A DNA stretch of 64,000 bases from Dyadobacter sp. CECT 9275 (GTDB lineage Bacteria > Bacteroidota > Bacteroidia > Cytophagales > Spirosomataceae): the NCBI RefSeq assembly GCF_907164905.1, contig NZ_CAJRAF010000002.1:2294001-2358000 (forward strand), written 5' to 3'. The translations under genes were made by a program, and so were the position numbers. This document shows positions 54,873 through 64,000 of this stretch, piece by piece; the stretch's first letter is position 1, and every line of letters starts with the position of its first letter. A model generated the notes under the pieces. It did no database searches and was not told where the DNA came from. It saw only the letters and a program-made list of their open reading frames with translations.

Positions 54873-55265
54873 ATGTCTGCAAACACAAAACTTATCCAAG
54901 TGGCTATCGGGCTTTCACTTCTGTTACTTGCAGGGTGTTCCAGCGGGATTCCCATTTCTACGAACACCAAGTATCCCATCGACATCATGTATGAAGGCCA
55001 GCCGGTTGAACGTCCCTACTCTGAGATAGGTATGGTGGAAATCGGCAGTGAAGACACCCTTACAAGCGATCAGACCCGCGATAACCGGATGATGATGCGC
55101 GGAAATGATGCCAAAACCAAAGAGCTGCTGATGGCCAAACTGGTGCTAAAAGCACAAAAAATAGGAGCTGATGCGCTGGTAAATGTAAAATATAAGTACT
55201 ATACGTCGGTCAGCAAGGAAGGATATATGCTGTCGGGCCTTGCGGTGCGGTATCGCGGAGAATAA
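54873..55265 (+). CDS. Small lipoprotein (YbjQ/DUF4156-like)
   Basis: Lipoprotein of 130 residues. ATG 54873 gives MSANTKLIQVAIGLSLLLL followed by AGC, the lipobox; the frame is open to 54735, but those codons carry no family features. The mature part has YSEIGMVEIGSEDTL and the helix-strand AKLVLKAQKIGADALVNVKY, which looks like the pentamer-forming YbjQ/heavy-metal-binding or DUF4156 fold. Metal binding is not shown by any clear ligand set. The stop overlaps the open frame of the next gene, whose real start is downstream. Confidence 0.72.
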   Translation: MSANTKLIQVAIGLSLLLLAGCSSGIPISTNTKYPIDIMYEGQPVERPYSEIGMVEIGSEDTLTSDQTRDNRMMMRGNDAKTKELLMAKLVLKAQKIGADALVNVKYKYYTSVSKEGYMLSGLAVRYRGE

Positions 55266-55288
55266 CAAACAAATCCGGCCGGAAGGTT

Positions 55289-55296
55289 TAACTTTG
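55289..55296 (+). promoter_or_regulatory. Candidate -7 element for the thioesterase gene
   Basis: TAACTTTG fits TAnnTTTG and lies 28 bp ahead of ATG 55324. It supports that start over the longer frame from 55240, although no clear TTG is seen at the -33 distance. Confidence 0.4.
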
Positions 55297-55323
55297 TCAT
55301 TCCAAATCAATTACCAACCTAAA

Positions 55324-55845
55324 ATGTTATTTACAGCTGACCTGGCAAATATGCCGATAGAGGCGGAGTCCAGAGTGATTATACGCTTTCAGGATTGTGA
55401 CCCGCTCATGCACCTGAACAACTCCAAATACTTTGAATACTTTTTTAACGCCCGCGAAGACCAGGTTTCCAAATTATACGGTTTCAGCTACGAAGCCATG
55501 TTCCGGGAATTGCGTACCAGCTGGGTGGTGTATCAGCATCAGATCGCCTACGTGCGTCCGGCCCTGATCAGTGAATGGGTCAGGATCACCTCTCGGGTGA
55601 TCTATTTCAATGAGGATACCATGGTGACTGAATATTTCATGACGAACGACCATCGTACCCAATTGAAAACAGTGCTCTGGACCACATCCAAGCACATCAG
55701 CATTACGGATGGCAAACGTACGCCTCACCCGAAGGAAGTGATGGATTACCTGGAAGCCACCTGTGTACCCGGACTGGATTTTCCTTCGCTTGAGTTCAAC
55801 AGCCGTATTCATGCCATTAAACAATCTCTTGCTACGGAAGTTTAA
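55324..55845 (+). CDS. Acyl-CoA thioesterase, 4-hydroxybenzoyl-CoA-thioesterase (hot-dog) family
   Basis: Hydrolyses acyl-CoA thioesters; 173 residues with a hot-dog fold. The N-terminus has RVIIRFQDCDPLMHLNN with the catalytic Asp of the 4HBT family, then YFEYFFNAREDQVSKLYGF, ELRTSWVVYQHQIAYVRPA and VRITSRVIYFNEDTMVTEY. ATG 55324 (MLFTADLANMPIEAESR) fits the family start; the frame is open to 55240 but overlaps the lipoprotein gene. Its stop overlaps the end of the convergent tamB gene by 4 bp. Confidence 0.87.
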   Translation: MLFTADLANMPIEAESRVIIRFQDCDPLMHLNNSKYFEYFFNAREDQVSKLYGFSYEAMFRELRTSWVVYQHQIAYVRPALISEWVRITSRVIYFNEDTMVTEYFMTNDHRTQLKTVLWTTSKHISITDGKRTPHPKEVMDYLEATCVPGLDFPSLEFNSRIHAIKQSLATEV

Positions 55846-58800
55846 TCGGGTATTATTTTAGTGGAAATCAGCTTTCCCGCTGCGGTATCCTGGCGGGTAG
55901 TATCCACCGGAACAAACGGTATTCTTACACCCGGTTTCGTCATGGGTACAAACCTGTTGAAGCTGTGTGTGAACTGCATGCTCACCCCGCCCGTGGTGAA
56001 GGAGCCGTTGAGGAGAAAGTTATTCTGGATGTTCCGGTTGTATGCCTTCACCCTGACGGAGCCAGTCCTGTTAAGCCAGTATTCCAGGGTCCACTCACCC
56101 AGTATGCTGGCCGCATCATACTGCGTGGCTCCGCCGACGGTACCATTGCTGATCCTGCCGTCGCGTGTTACCCGGAAACGGTCATTCAAAAACCGGTAAG
56201 AAAAGCGCAGCTGAAGATTGTTAAGAGCATTCTGGTCCAGCGACAATCCTGAAACCCCTACCTCCAGATTTTCATTGATCTCGGAAGCCCAGCGACTGAT
56301 CTGGTTGGATACCAGTTCGCTTATACTGTTCCCCAGAAAGCTTTGCCCGGTGGCCTGGCTGGCCAGACTGCTTTCCGGCAAGAGCTGGTTCATAACCAGC
56401 AGGCTTGTTACCTGGCGGCTTAGTTCCTGCTCATCCGTTTTCAGCTTATTCTGAAATGCCTCAAGGTATCCCTGATAATTGTTGGAGCTCAGCGTAGGGT
56501 TGTCGAGTATCTTTAGATCATACTTGATCTGGGGAGACATAAGTTTGTCTGAAAGACCAATGGTGACTTCTACGGGATATCTGCGGGACAGTACATCATT
56601 GGTTGTGGTACCTGTACCCTGATTATTCAATACTCCCAGCAGGGAAACAGACTGAGTATAACCGGCCTTCACATCCAGCTGGGCACCATAAGGATCACCC
56701 GACCATACGATCCTGCTTCCACGCTTAATGGTGAATTTTTTGTTAATGACATTCTGAAGTGTAAAATTATAATCCCCCTTTTCAATCTCATAGGTACCGG
56801 CCATGGTGAAATCTCCCTGGGTATCGATGTTCATGTTGATCCTCCCGCTTCCTACCCCTCTGATAATATCTCCCGTCTGCCTGTCAAAAATAATTTCGCA
56901 GGTTGCATCAGGGGTAAGGTTAAAATTAAAATCCATTTTTATCCCTCCTGCCAACGTTTCCTGACGTCTCTTTTCCCCTGTTTTGGAAGTATCCTCTTTG
57001 GGTAGCTGGCTCACAAACTGGATATAGTCCTGGGTTGCTACCTCCGTTGCGCCATCCAGCGGAATGAATATTTTAGTTCCCTTATTGCTGGTTGCATTGG
57101 CTTCAATATTGAGGTTGTCGATAGGGCCATACACACTCACCGGGCCTGTAACGAAGGCCGTTCCATAAAACATGTCATTATCCTGTGCGGTGGTATTGAG
57201 AATTTTGAAACTCCGCAGATCTGCATTAAAACCCAAAGAGAATAACTTGAAGCCATCGTGAAAAACCCCGCCACGTACGGTGGCCGTATTGCCATCTGTA
57301 TCCGTCAAAAGGATATTATTCACCGAAATTTCACTCTCGCTAAAGTTAATTTTATCACTGAAAGTAAATACCGATTGCAGATAATCAAATTTCATCCGCC
57401 CTTTTTCCACCATCAGGGAACCTTCCAGTACCGGAGCATTGACTACCCCTTTGATGGTCACAGTTCCCTGGGCACGGCCGGAGATGTCCGATACCAATCC
57501 CTGCGTAAAAGGTTCAAGTGACTTGAAATCGATCTGATTAAAGACCGCTTTCATATTGAGGGTATTGGTCGGCAACGTGGGCCTGTAAGATCCTGTAAGG
57601 TTGAAAACACGGCTCAGATTTTTATCCAGATGCGCATCCACTTCCAGGGCTCCAGTCACCTGGTCCCAATCCCCCGAACCCGAAAAGTTACCGAACTCGT
57701 ACTTATCGTACCCCAGGCTTTCGACATTAAAACTGACATCCAGCCCGGTACTTTTATAAATATCACGGATTTTGGCCGAGCCGTCCATGATCCCTGCCAG
57801 TTTGATGTTAAAAACAGGATTAATGGAGTTAAGTCTGAAATTTCTGATCTCAAGGTTCAGGCTTTTATCGGGGTCGCTCGAAATCAATCCATTGAGCGCA
57901 ATCCGTTGCTTCCCGCTGACAAGCCCCAGGTTCCTTAGGGTTACTTCGGTTCCGGCAATGGATATGAGGCTGTTATCCGGTACATTCCATTCTTCTTCCA
58001 GCAGGTTCAATTTTGAATCTTTAAAACTGATGTCAAGGCCCTCCTGCTGAAATCTTATTTCTCCTTTCAAATTCGCCTTATTGGTACTGCTCACCTGCCT
58101 GATCCCTCCGTTAAAATCAATATGATCCTCATCCCAGGTACCCTCAAGTTCTAGTTTTTCGGTCGGGACCAATACGCTGATCTGCTGTTTTTCCGAAGTT
58201 ACAAGAGCAGAAGCCAGTACCTCTGCATTGTTTACAAACTTTGAAGTAGTAATATCCACCTCCGAATGCTGGAATTCATTTTTGCCGTACCGGGCGGTAT
58301 CCGCCGTCATGTTTAAGGTAAGAAAGGCGGTATTATCTATCTTGAATGTACCCTCCACTCTTGCTCCTCTGGACAAGTATAAGTCGGGGCTCAAAAAAGC
58401 AAAGAACCTTGGCAGGTTCCGTCCTTCTACTTCATAATCAATCTGATACCGGCTGGTCAGTTGCTCCAACGGTTTTTTGGCATAATAGGCAGCACGGCTG
58501 TTTTCATTTTCAAAGAAATAGAGCTTGTATTCCTGCATCACCCGGCTGATATCTTTCCAGGCCTGAGTGGGCAAAAAATCTCCTTCCAGTTTCGCGGTTA
58601 AGAATTCACTCGCCAGAAGAACGGACCTTCGGTCTTCCCTAATCACCGAGGAAAGGATCAGCGTATCCACGACCAGATTACGGTCTTTGCGGGAATGCAG
58701 CAAAAAAGTATTCAACAGCTTCGCATTTCCCGTAAGATCATCCACGCTATTTCCGGAAAGCTTGATATCCAGATCCGTTTTCAGTGTAATACTGTCTTTC

Positions 58801-60434
58801 ACCAGTCCCAGTTCCCGGAGGTTCGCCCTTTGAATTACACCGTTCACATCAAAGGAATTTCTTGCTTTCGAAAGATCAAATTCCCCGTCCAGGCTCAGAA
58901 CCAGATTGCTGTCCCTCGCACTGACCTCCCCATTAAAATACTGGTTCTGAAGATTCCCTTTCAGTTTGATATTCCTGTAATTGTAATCCTTAAAGCCTAT
59001 CCTGCTTACCACTGCGTCCAGATTGGTGGAGGCATATTTAACTTCCAGACCTTTTCCGCTGATCGTCCCGTCCATATCAATCCTCTGATAGGTTTCCTCA
59101 TCGTCCAGCAATTTTCCCAGTTCAAAGTCAGCAGAACTTATCTTACCCGCGTATGTAGTAAACTCATTGCCCGAAACATGGAACATCAGATCACAGGCAA
59201 GCTGGCCCAGGGCCGAGGAAACGTCTGCCTTAACCGCAAAATCCTCCAGGGTACCTTTGAAAGATCCATCCAGAAGCGTTACTCCAAATTTATCCAGCGT
59301 CGGATGCATGTCCCATTCGGGATAATACTGAACAATATCTTCAGGCTGGATTTTGGATAATGAAAGCTGCAGGTCCATCCACACCCCTTCCAGCTTGGGA
59401 AGGCCTTTAAAACCCAGACTTCCGATGATCCTGCTCCCCTTTCCAAAGTGCAGGTCCGTATTGGAAAGTACAAAATCATCTACTTTCCCGTTAAAATCAC
59501 CCGATACTTTCCAGTTTTCATGCAGGGCATCCACGTAGGTAGAGAAAAGCCCCAGGTCGGTGGAACTGATCTGGCTATCTTTCAAATGCCCTTTTATAAA
59601 TACTTTATGGTTGAAATCACCCAGCTCACCCGACCGCTGATACAGGAAAACGATTTGGTCTTTCAGATGCGACTTGCCTATGTGGGCGTCCAGTTCTTTA
59701 AGCTCCATCTTTTTCTGACTGAACAGGAATCGGGTGCTGAGCTCGTGCATCTGCAGGCCCGTCTGGTGATCCACCGTGCGCAGGTTTCTGGCGACAAAAG
59801 AAATAGTATCCCCCTGTACAAGAAAGTCTTTCAGATCACCATGGATGTGGTTCAGCCTGAAATGATAGTAATCAAACGTCCGGCTGCCTGTTCTTTTTCC
59901 CTCCCGCGGATCGTCATAAGTAAAAGTACCGTCAATTACTTTTGACCGGCCAATGGTAAAAGGAGTGTTATTTTCAGGGACATTTGGCGGCCTGGGCACA
60001 GCAGGAGCTGTAAGTTCACCAATTCGTTCTATAAAGCCATCCATATTGAGCATCCCTGCCTCAGGAACAACAACCAGATGCACGGTTGGCTGGTATATAT
60101 TCACTTCATCCAGATGGATCTCTTTGGCGGCGTTTTCTATGATGTTATTCAGATTGAGGTTTACATCAATCCGTCCCACATCAATCATATTCTTCTGGTT
60201 GGTATCTTTCACCGCCACGCCCTCAAGAGATACCACATCAAACCATTTGATGTTGACGCGCTCTATACTTACCGGGTATTTTAACTTTTCGGAGATGCTT
60301 GTGGTAACCATTTGTACCACACTGGTTTGTACGGACGGAAACTGAAGTGCTATGGTACAAATCCCCAGCGCAAGCAGCGCAAAGATTAATACCACTACAA
60401 GACCGTTGATGATCGCCTTCAGTACTCCTATCAT
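55842..60434 (-). CDS. tamB: Translocation and assembly module protein TamB (DUF490)
   Basis: Very long inner-membrane-anchored protein (1530 residues) of the TamB/AsmA-like bridge family, which spans the periplasm and moves phospholipid or helps outer-membrane protein assembly. The N-terminal anchor is at about 8-35 (AIINGLVVVLIFALLALGI). The body is repeated beta-strand groove sequence, and the C-terminal DUF490 domain (about 1080-1480) has FDRQTGDIIRGVGSGRI, GTYEIEKGDYNFTLQNV, RGSRIVWSGDPYGAQLDV and ESSLASQATGQSFLGNSI. It converges with the thioesterase gene, with a 4-bp overlap, and diverges from tsaD. Confidence 0.92.
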   Translation of the reverse strand: MIGVLKAIINGLVVVLIFALLALGICTIALQFPSVQTSVVQMVTTSISEKLKYPVSIERVNIKWFDVVSLEGVAVKDTNQKNMIDVGRIDVNLNLNNIIENAAKEIHLDEVNIYQPTVHLVVVPEAGMLNMDGFIERIGELTAPAVPRPPNVPENNTPFTIGRSKVIDGTFTYDDPREGKRTGSRTFDYYHFRLNHIHGDLKDFLVQGDTISFVARNLRTVDHQTGLQMHELSTRFLFSQKKMELKELDAHIGKSHLKDQIVFLYQRSGELGDFNHKVFIKGHLKDSQISSTDLGLFSTYVDALHENWKVSGDFNGKVDDFVLSNTDLHFGKGSRIIGSLGFKGLPKLEGVWMDLQLSLSKIQPEDIVQYYPEWDMHPTLDKFGVTLLDGSFKGTLEDFAVKADVSSALGQLACDLMFHVSGNEFTTYAGKISSADFELGKLLDDEETYQRIDMDGTISGKGLEVKYASTNLDAVVSRIGFKDYNYRNIKLKGNLQNQYFNGEVSARDSNLVLSLDGEFDLSKARNSFDVNGVIQRANLRELGLVKDSITLKTDLDIKLSGNSVDDLTGNAKLLNTFLLHSRKDRNLVVDTLILSSVIREDRRSVLLASEFLTAKLEGDFLPTQAWKDISRVMQEYKLYFFENENSRAAYYAKKPLEQLTSRYQIDYEVEGRNLPRFFAFLSPDLYLSRGARVEGTFKIDNTAFLTLNMTADTARYGKNEFQHSEVDITTSKFVNNAEVLASALVTSEKQQISVLVPTEKLELEGTWDEDHIDFNGGIRQVSSTNKANLKGEIRFQQEGLDISFKDSKLNLLEEEWNVPDNSLISIAGTEVTLRNLGLVSGKQRIALNGLISSDPDKSLNLEIRNFRLNSINPVFNIKLAGIMDGSAKIRDIYKSTGLDVSFNVESLGYDKYEFGNFSGSGDWDQVTGALEVDAHLDKNLSRVFNLTGSYRPTLPTNTLNMKAVFNQIDFKSLEPFTQGLVSDISGRAQGTVTIKGVVNAPVLEGSLMVEKGRMKFDYLQSVFTFSDKINFSESEISVNNILLTDTDGNTATVRGGVFHDGFKLFSLGFNADLRSFKILNTTAQDNDMFYGTAFVTGPVSVYGPIDNLNIEANATSNKGTKIFIPLDGATEVATQDYIQFVSQLPKEDTSKTGEKRRQETLAGGIKMDFNFNLTPDATCEIIFDRQTGDIIRGVGSGRINMNIDTQGDFTMAGTYEIEKGDYNFTLQNVINKKFTIKRGSRIVWSGDPYGAQLDVKAGYTQSVSLLGVLNNQGTGTTTNDVLSRRYPVEVTIGLSDKLMSPQIKYDLKILDNPTLSSNNYQGYLEAFQNKLKTDEQELSRQVTSLLVMNQLLPESSLASQATGQSFLGNSISELVSNQISRWASEINENLEVGVSGLSLDQNALNNLQLRFSYRFLNDRFRVTRDGRISNGTVGGATQYDAASILGEWTLEYWLNRTGSVRVKAYNRNIQNNFLLNGSFTTGGVSMQFTHSFNRFVPMTKPGVRIPFVPVDTTRQDTAAGKLISTKIIPD

Positions 60435-60511
60435 ATCCCTTCTCTGGGTAAGGCTTGGTAAATAACACTCCGTGCCTGCGTTATGGGAACAGACACCAAG
60501 TATTAAATGCT

Positions 60512-60519
60512 TACTTTTG
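60512..60519 (+). promoter_or_regulatory. Candidate -7 element for tsaD
   Basis: TACTTTTG fits TAnnTTTG and lies 22 bp ahead of ATG 60541, which supports that start. The -33 element is not clear. Confidence 0.4.
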
Positions 60520-60540
60520 CAAAATAATTCTCAAAACCTT

Positions 60541-61539
60541 ATGAATATTCTAGCTATTGAATCGTCCTGTGACGAAACTTCGGCTGCCATTTTTACTAAC
60601 GGAAAGATTGCTTCCAATGTTATAGCCACGCAACTCATTCATTCACAATATGGCGGCGTGGTACCCGAACTAGCTTCCCGGGCACACCAGCAACATATTC
60701 TCCCGGTGGTGGACAAGGCTTTGAAAGATGCAAAAGTAACAAAAAATGACCTGGATGCTATCGCTTTTACCAAAGGACCGGGATTATTAGGGGCATTGTT
60801 GGTCGGAACTTCTTTTGCCAAAGCCATGGCGTTGGCTTTGAATATCCCGCTGATCGAGGTAAATCATATGCAGGCCCATGTTCTGGCACATTTTATCGAT
60901 GACCCCAAACCCTCGTTTCCGTTTTTGTGCCTTACCGTAAGCGGAGGGCATACGCAGATCGTAAAGGTAACAGGCCCTCTGGAAATGGAGATCATCGGAG
61001 AAACAAAGGATGATGCCGTAGGAGAAGCTTTTGACAAAACAGCCAAATTATTAGACCTGCCCTACCCTGGCGGGCCTTTGATTGACAAATATGCCAAACT
61101 GGGAAATTCTGCTGCCTTCCTTTTTCCGCTGCCGGAAATGCCCGGCCTCGATTTTTCATTCAGTGGTATTAAAACCTCTATTTTATATTTTCTGCAAAAA
61201 CAAGTTCGTGAAAACCCGGATTTTATTCGCGACAACCTGCACGATATCTGTGCCAGTGTTCAATACACCCTCATTGATATATTGCTCAAAAAACTAAAAA
61301 AAGCGGCCAGGGAAACCGGTATCACAGAAATTGCCATAGCAGGCGGTGTTTCTGCGAATTCAGGGCTTCGCCAGGCATTGTCCGGGCTAGGGGAAAAGTT
61401 GAATTGGAACATATATATACCTCATTTTGAATACTGTACCGACAATGCGGCCATGATTGCGATAGCCGGATATTATAAATACGTTAACAATGATTTTTGT
61501 GATCAGACGGTCAGTCCGATGGCGAGAATGGCATTTTGA
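60541..61539 (+). CDS. tsaD: tRNA N6-adenosine threonylcarbamoyltransferase TsaD
   Basis: Transfers threonylcarbamoyl to A37 of ANN-decoding tRNAs together with TsaB and TsaE. The 332-residue protein has the Kae1/Qri7 signatures: ILAIESSCDETSAAIF, VVPELASRAHQQHI, FTKGPGLLGALLVGTSFAKA, the metal-binding NHMQAHVLAH, TVSGGHTQIV and, near the end, GGVSANSGLRQAL and CTDNAAMIAIAGYYKY. ATG 60541 begins the conserved MNILAIESS; the frame runs to 60472 without family support. The -7 element just upstream agrees. Confidence 0.96.
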   Translation: MNILAIESSCDETSAAIFTNGKIASNVIATQLIHSQYGGVVPELASRAHQQHILPVVDKALKDAKVTKNDLDAIAFTKGPGLLGALLVGTSFAKAMALALNIPLIEVNHMQAHVLAHFIDDPKPSFPFLCLTVSGGHTQIVKVTGPLEMEIIGETKDDAVGEAFDKTAKLLDLPYPGGPLIDKYAKLGNSAAFLFPLPEMPGLDFSFSGIKTSILYFLQKQVRENPDFIRDNLHDICASVQYTLIDILLKKLKKAARETGITEIAIAGGVSANSGLRQALSGLGEKLNWNIYIPHFEYCTDNAAMIAIAGYYKYVNNDFCDQTVSPMARMAF

Positions 61540-61562
61540 AATAATTCTTTCTTAAAGATTTT

Positions 61563-63194
61563 GTGAAACATTTATATCCTTTTTTTCTGGTAACAGGGTT
61601 GCTTATCTGCCCGGATCTTAAAGCACAGTCCGCCCATGTGCTGAAAAGTGACCTGAAAATCCGTGCCGTACACAAGATAGAAAATACCGACCTGCAAGTG
61701 AGGCTAAGATACAGCCCGACAAACGATTCCTTTTACACCATTGATTTAAGCGGAGGCTTACATCACCTCGTTAAAAATGCGGACGGGACGTTTCAGAACA
61801 GCAGAGTCTCGGGGGTTGAGGATCATGGTATCAATTATCTGCAGGGGCTGGCCATCCGGGATGGCTGGATTTACCTGGCTGGTAATGTGGTCATCCAACA
61901 GGGGGTTTCCGGATATGGAAAGGCAGTAAAAGCTCAGATCCGACCCGGCCTTCCGTTTTTATGGGTTGAAATATTCCGTACCGAGGCACACGCATCATCT
62001 AAAACACTGTTCGACCATTCGTTCAGTGCCATTTGTTTCTCCGCCGACGGAAAAGATATTTACATCTCAAGCGGTTCACGAACCGATCATGGAGAGGTCA
62101 AGAATAACGAAGGCCTGTACCCCAATCTCCGGGAAGTGGCGTTAACCAGTGCCATTTATAAATTACCCGCCGGTACCGAAAAATTGTTCCTTCCCAACGA
62201 CTCCGCTTCACTGGCTCCCTACATTTTTGTCAGAGGCGTCCGGAATGCATTTGGCCTTGCGGTTGCCGCCAATGGTGATCTTTTCAGTGTGGAAAATTCC
62301 GGTGAACGGGATGACCCTGAGGAAATGAACTGGATCAGGCCGGGAGCACACTATGGTTTCCCATGGGAAATAGGCGGGAACGATAATCCGATGCAGTTTG
62401 CGGGATACGACCCCGAAGCCGACAAATTGCTCAATCACCAGTATACCGGTTACAAAACCAAAGCATTTTATGACGACCCGGCGTATCCAAAAAAACCGGC
62501 CGGCCTTGTTTACCGGACGCCAGTGGTGAACCTGGGGCCGGACGCAGATAAATTTCGCGACCCTGTCACGGGCATCGTAAAAGACGCCAGTGATACAGGT
62601 ACCGGCATCACGACGTTTTCCGGACATCGATCGCCCGTTGGATTATCATTTGATACAAAAAACGCTCTTAAAGGCATGTACACCGGCAAAGGGTTTATGC
62701 TGAGTTACCAGAAAGGCTACGACGGATACGGGCCGTTGGAAGAGACCGGGCAAGATCTGCTGATGCTCGATTTAAAAAAGAACCTTGCCGGTGATAACTA
62801 TGAACTTCATGCCTTTCAGATCGCCGAGGGTTTCCAGGAACCTACTGACTCGGAAATTAACGGCAATAAAATCTATATACTGGAAGAACGTGGCCAGATA
62901 TGGGAAATAACGTTTCCTCAGGAAATCATCACGGGAACAGATCCTGAGTCTCGGGCCTTCAAAGTGTATCCCAATCTGGCATCGGACAAACTCTTCCTCG
63001 AAGGACCGGGCCTGAACGAAATATCTGCCATATACATCCATGATATCACCGGAAGACAGGTTTTGTCATACCTGCCGCAGCAGGTGACCGGTTATGCAGA
63101 AATGGATGTATCCGGTCTACAAGCCGGTATTTATATTATCCAGACCATTACCGCCCGTCATCATTTCACAAAAAAGATTCTGATCAGCAGATGA
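61563..63194 (+). CDS. Secreted glucose/sorbosone-dehydrogenase-like propeller with type IX sorting domain
   Basis: Exported propeller protein of 543 residues. Start is GTG 61563 (no nearby ATG), giving the signal KHLYPFFLVTGLLICPDLK, then AQ. The body shows the glucose/sorbosone dehydrogenase (PQQ-type) pattern: GVRNAFGLAVAANGDLFSV, ENSGERDDPEEMNWIRPGA, HYGFPWEIGG and TFSGHRSPVGLSFD. The last 80 residues are a type IX sorting domain (FKVYPNLASDKLFLEGP, ISAIYIHDITGRQVLSYLP, LQAGIYIIQTI, ending KILISR). PQQ use is not proven. It overlaps the next gene by 4 bp (ATGA), so the two are translated together. Confidence 0.85.
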   Translation: MKHLYPFFLVTGLLICPDLKAQSAHVLKSDLKIRAVHKIENTDLQVRLRYSPTNDSFYTIDLSGGLHHLVKNADGTFQNSRVSGVEDHGINYLQGLAIRDGWIYLAGNVVIQQGVSGYGKAVKAQIRPGLPFLWVEIFRTEAHASSKTLFDHSFSAICFSADGKDIYISSGSRTDHGEVKNNEGLYPNLREVALTSAIYKLPAGTEKLFLPNDSASLAPYIFVRGVRNAFGLAVAANGDLFSVENSGERDDPEEMNWIRPGAHYGFPWEIGGNDNPMQFAGYDPEADKLLNHQYTGYKTKAFYDDPAYPKKPAGLVYRTPVVNLGPDADKFRDPVTGIVKDASDTGTGITTFSGHRSPVGLSFDTKNALKGMYTGKGFMLSYQKGYDGYGPLEETGQDLLMLDLKKNLAGDNYELHAFQIAEGFQEPTDSEINGNKIYILEERGQIWEITFPQEIITGTDPESRAFKVYPNLASDKLFLEGPGLNEISAIYIHDITGRQVLSYLPQQVTGYAEMDVSGLQAGIYIIQTITARHHFTKKILISR

Positions 63195-64000
63195 AATTCC
63201 GATTGATACTCCTCCTGGTTATTCTGGTTGCATGCTCCGAAAAAGGGACGGAAGAAATTATTTCCAAGCCGAGTTTAGCTTCCTTCAGCCCGGCAAGCGG
63301 CGGAAAAGGGACCGTAGTTACCTTCTCAGGTGAAAACTTCGGCTCCGATGTATCCAAAGTTTCCGTAAAACTGAACAGCATGGATGCCAGGATTATTTCC
63401 GTCTCCGACAAGGCCATTACTGCAGAAGTACCGGGGAAGTCGGGATACGGAAATTTCGAGCTTAAAATAAACGGTGAAACTTTTACCACGACTGAAAAAT
63501 TCAGATACCTGTATTCCGGGACGGTCAGCTATTTTTCCGGAGGTGAAAGCGGATATGCCGATGGACCAGCGCAGGCCGTGAAGTTTAGCGGTATTTATAA
63601 CATTCTTTATGACAAGGGAAACATTTATACTGTTGATCTGGGCAACTGTATGATCCGGAAAACCATTCTGGATGGCTCCACTTCAACCATCGTGGGTACG
63701 CCTCATTCAGGATTTCAAGATGGCAAGGGGGATGAGGCGCTCATGAAATTTCCGATTGGTATGGACATCACACCCGATGGAGTTATTTATGTGGCAGATG
63801 CCTACAACAGTGCGATCAGGAAAGTGACTACCGATGGTACACTGACCACCTACACGGGCAACCCGCAGCGTTCGGGTTATGAGGATGGGTCGCTGCAGCA
63901 TGCAAAGTTTAAAACGCCATACGGCGTCAAACTTGATCAATCAGGAAACCTGTGGGTGTGTGATACGGAGAATGCCCGGATCAGGAAAATCACTCCGGAT
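63191..64000 (+). CDS. TIG/IPT and NHL-repeat lipoprotein (partial)
   Basis: Lipoprotein cut by the right edge after 270 codons. ATG 63191 gives MKFRLILLLVILVACSE with lipobox VAC. Residues about 28-105 form an IPT/TIG domain (PSLASFSPASGGKGTVVTF, then GENFGSDVSKVSVKLN). NHL propeller blades follow (PIGMDITPDGVIYVADAYN, then SAIRKVTTDGTLTTYTGN, then GVKLDQSGNLWVCDTENA), continuing past the window. The architecture resembles Bacteroidota IPT/NHL surface lipoproteins of unclear ligand. Its start overlaps the stop of the secreted dehydrogenase-like gene, and both proteins would be at the cell surface. Confidence 0.85.
   Translation, partial: MKFRLILLLVILVACSEKGTEEIISKPSLASFSPASGGKGTVVTFSGENFGSDVSKVSVKLNSMDARIISVSDKAITAEVPGKSGYGNFELKINGETFTTTEKFRYLYSGTVSYFSGGESGYADGPAQAVKFSGIYNILYDKGNIYTVDLGNCMIRKTILDGSTSTIVGTPHSGFQDGKGDEALMKFPIGMDITPDGVIYVADAYNSAIRKVTTDGTLTTYTGNPQRSGYEDGSLQHAKFKTPYGVKLDQSGNLWVCDTENARIRKITPD

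Noticed and set aside
1..64000. tRNA, rRNA, CRISPR array or insertion sequence
   Set aside because: I looked for cloverleaf ends, regularly spaced direct repeats, transposase motifs and terminal inverted repeats and found none that I could support.

Overview
The window is a stretch of chromosome from a member of the Bacteroidota. Its gene content points to the Cytophagales, Dyadobacter-like, but that genus call is an inference from gene content and not a database match. The evidence is a SusC/SusD pair with an ECF sigma factor and FecR anti-sigma factor, the type IX secretion protein PorQ together with proteins carrying type IX C-terminal sorting domains, FecR/DUF4974 and DUF4494 families, A+T-rich leaders without clear Shine-Dalgarno sequences, and promoter elements of the Bacteroidota type (TTTG, about 19-20 nt, TAnnTTTG). 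GC is moderate and looks even throughout. I see no phage, insertion sequence, CRISPR, rRNA or tRNA.

Layout. 1-6481 (minus strand) is a regulated outer-membrane uptake locus: ECF sigma factor, FecR-like anti-sigma factor, SusC-like receptor with an STN signalling domain, and a SusD-like lipoprotein cut by the window edge. 6665-13069 (minus) holds a type IX cargo protein, a tandem ABC ATPase, a DJ-1/PfpI protein and ClpB. 13410-17216 holds a YjbR/AlkD-like pair, PorQ and an acyl-CoA carboxylase beta subunit. 17377-24899 (plus) holds an exported Gfo/Idh/MocA oxidoreductase and a giant HEAT-DUF1080-DUF1080 protein (probably 3-keto-sugar chemistry), a Xre/RES toxin-antitoxin pair, an SMP-30-like propeller and an RRM protein. 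24964-33418 (minus) holds a DUF486 protein, a nucleoside transporter, MutS, a pseudouridine synthase, exonuclease III, a multi-pass membrane gene broken by an in-frame amber codon, and an LEA-type lipoprotein. 33826-42166 is mainly housekeeping: DUF4494, LpxH-like, CdsA, a CPBP protease, DusB, a biotin carrier, PyrH and Frr. 42272-48117 holds UDP-xylose synthesis, an acyl-CoA dehydrogenase and an SPFH/NfeD/RDD membrane cluster. 48244-54660 (minus) holds two tandem PafA-like alkaline phosphatases and an M16 peptidase. 54873-64000 holds a small lipoprotein, a thioesterase, TamB, TsaD, a secreted sugar-dehydrogenase-like type IX cargo, and a TIG/NHL lipoprotein cut by the window end.

How the genes work together. 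The strongest functional links are the sigma/FecR/SusC/SusD regulatory cascade; the oxidoreductase plus DUF1080 pair, both with export signals; UDP-glucose dehydrogenase plus UDP-glucuronate decarboxylase, giving UDP-xylose; SPFH plus NfeD; and the RES/Xre module. Most of the window is ordinary core genome. The observations most worth following are the HEAT-DUF1080x2 architecture beside a Tat-exported oxidoreductase, the amber-interrupted membrane gene, the tandem phosphatases, and the ATGA-coupled pair of secreted propeller proteins at the right end.
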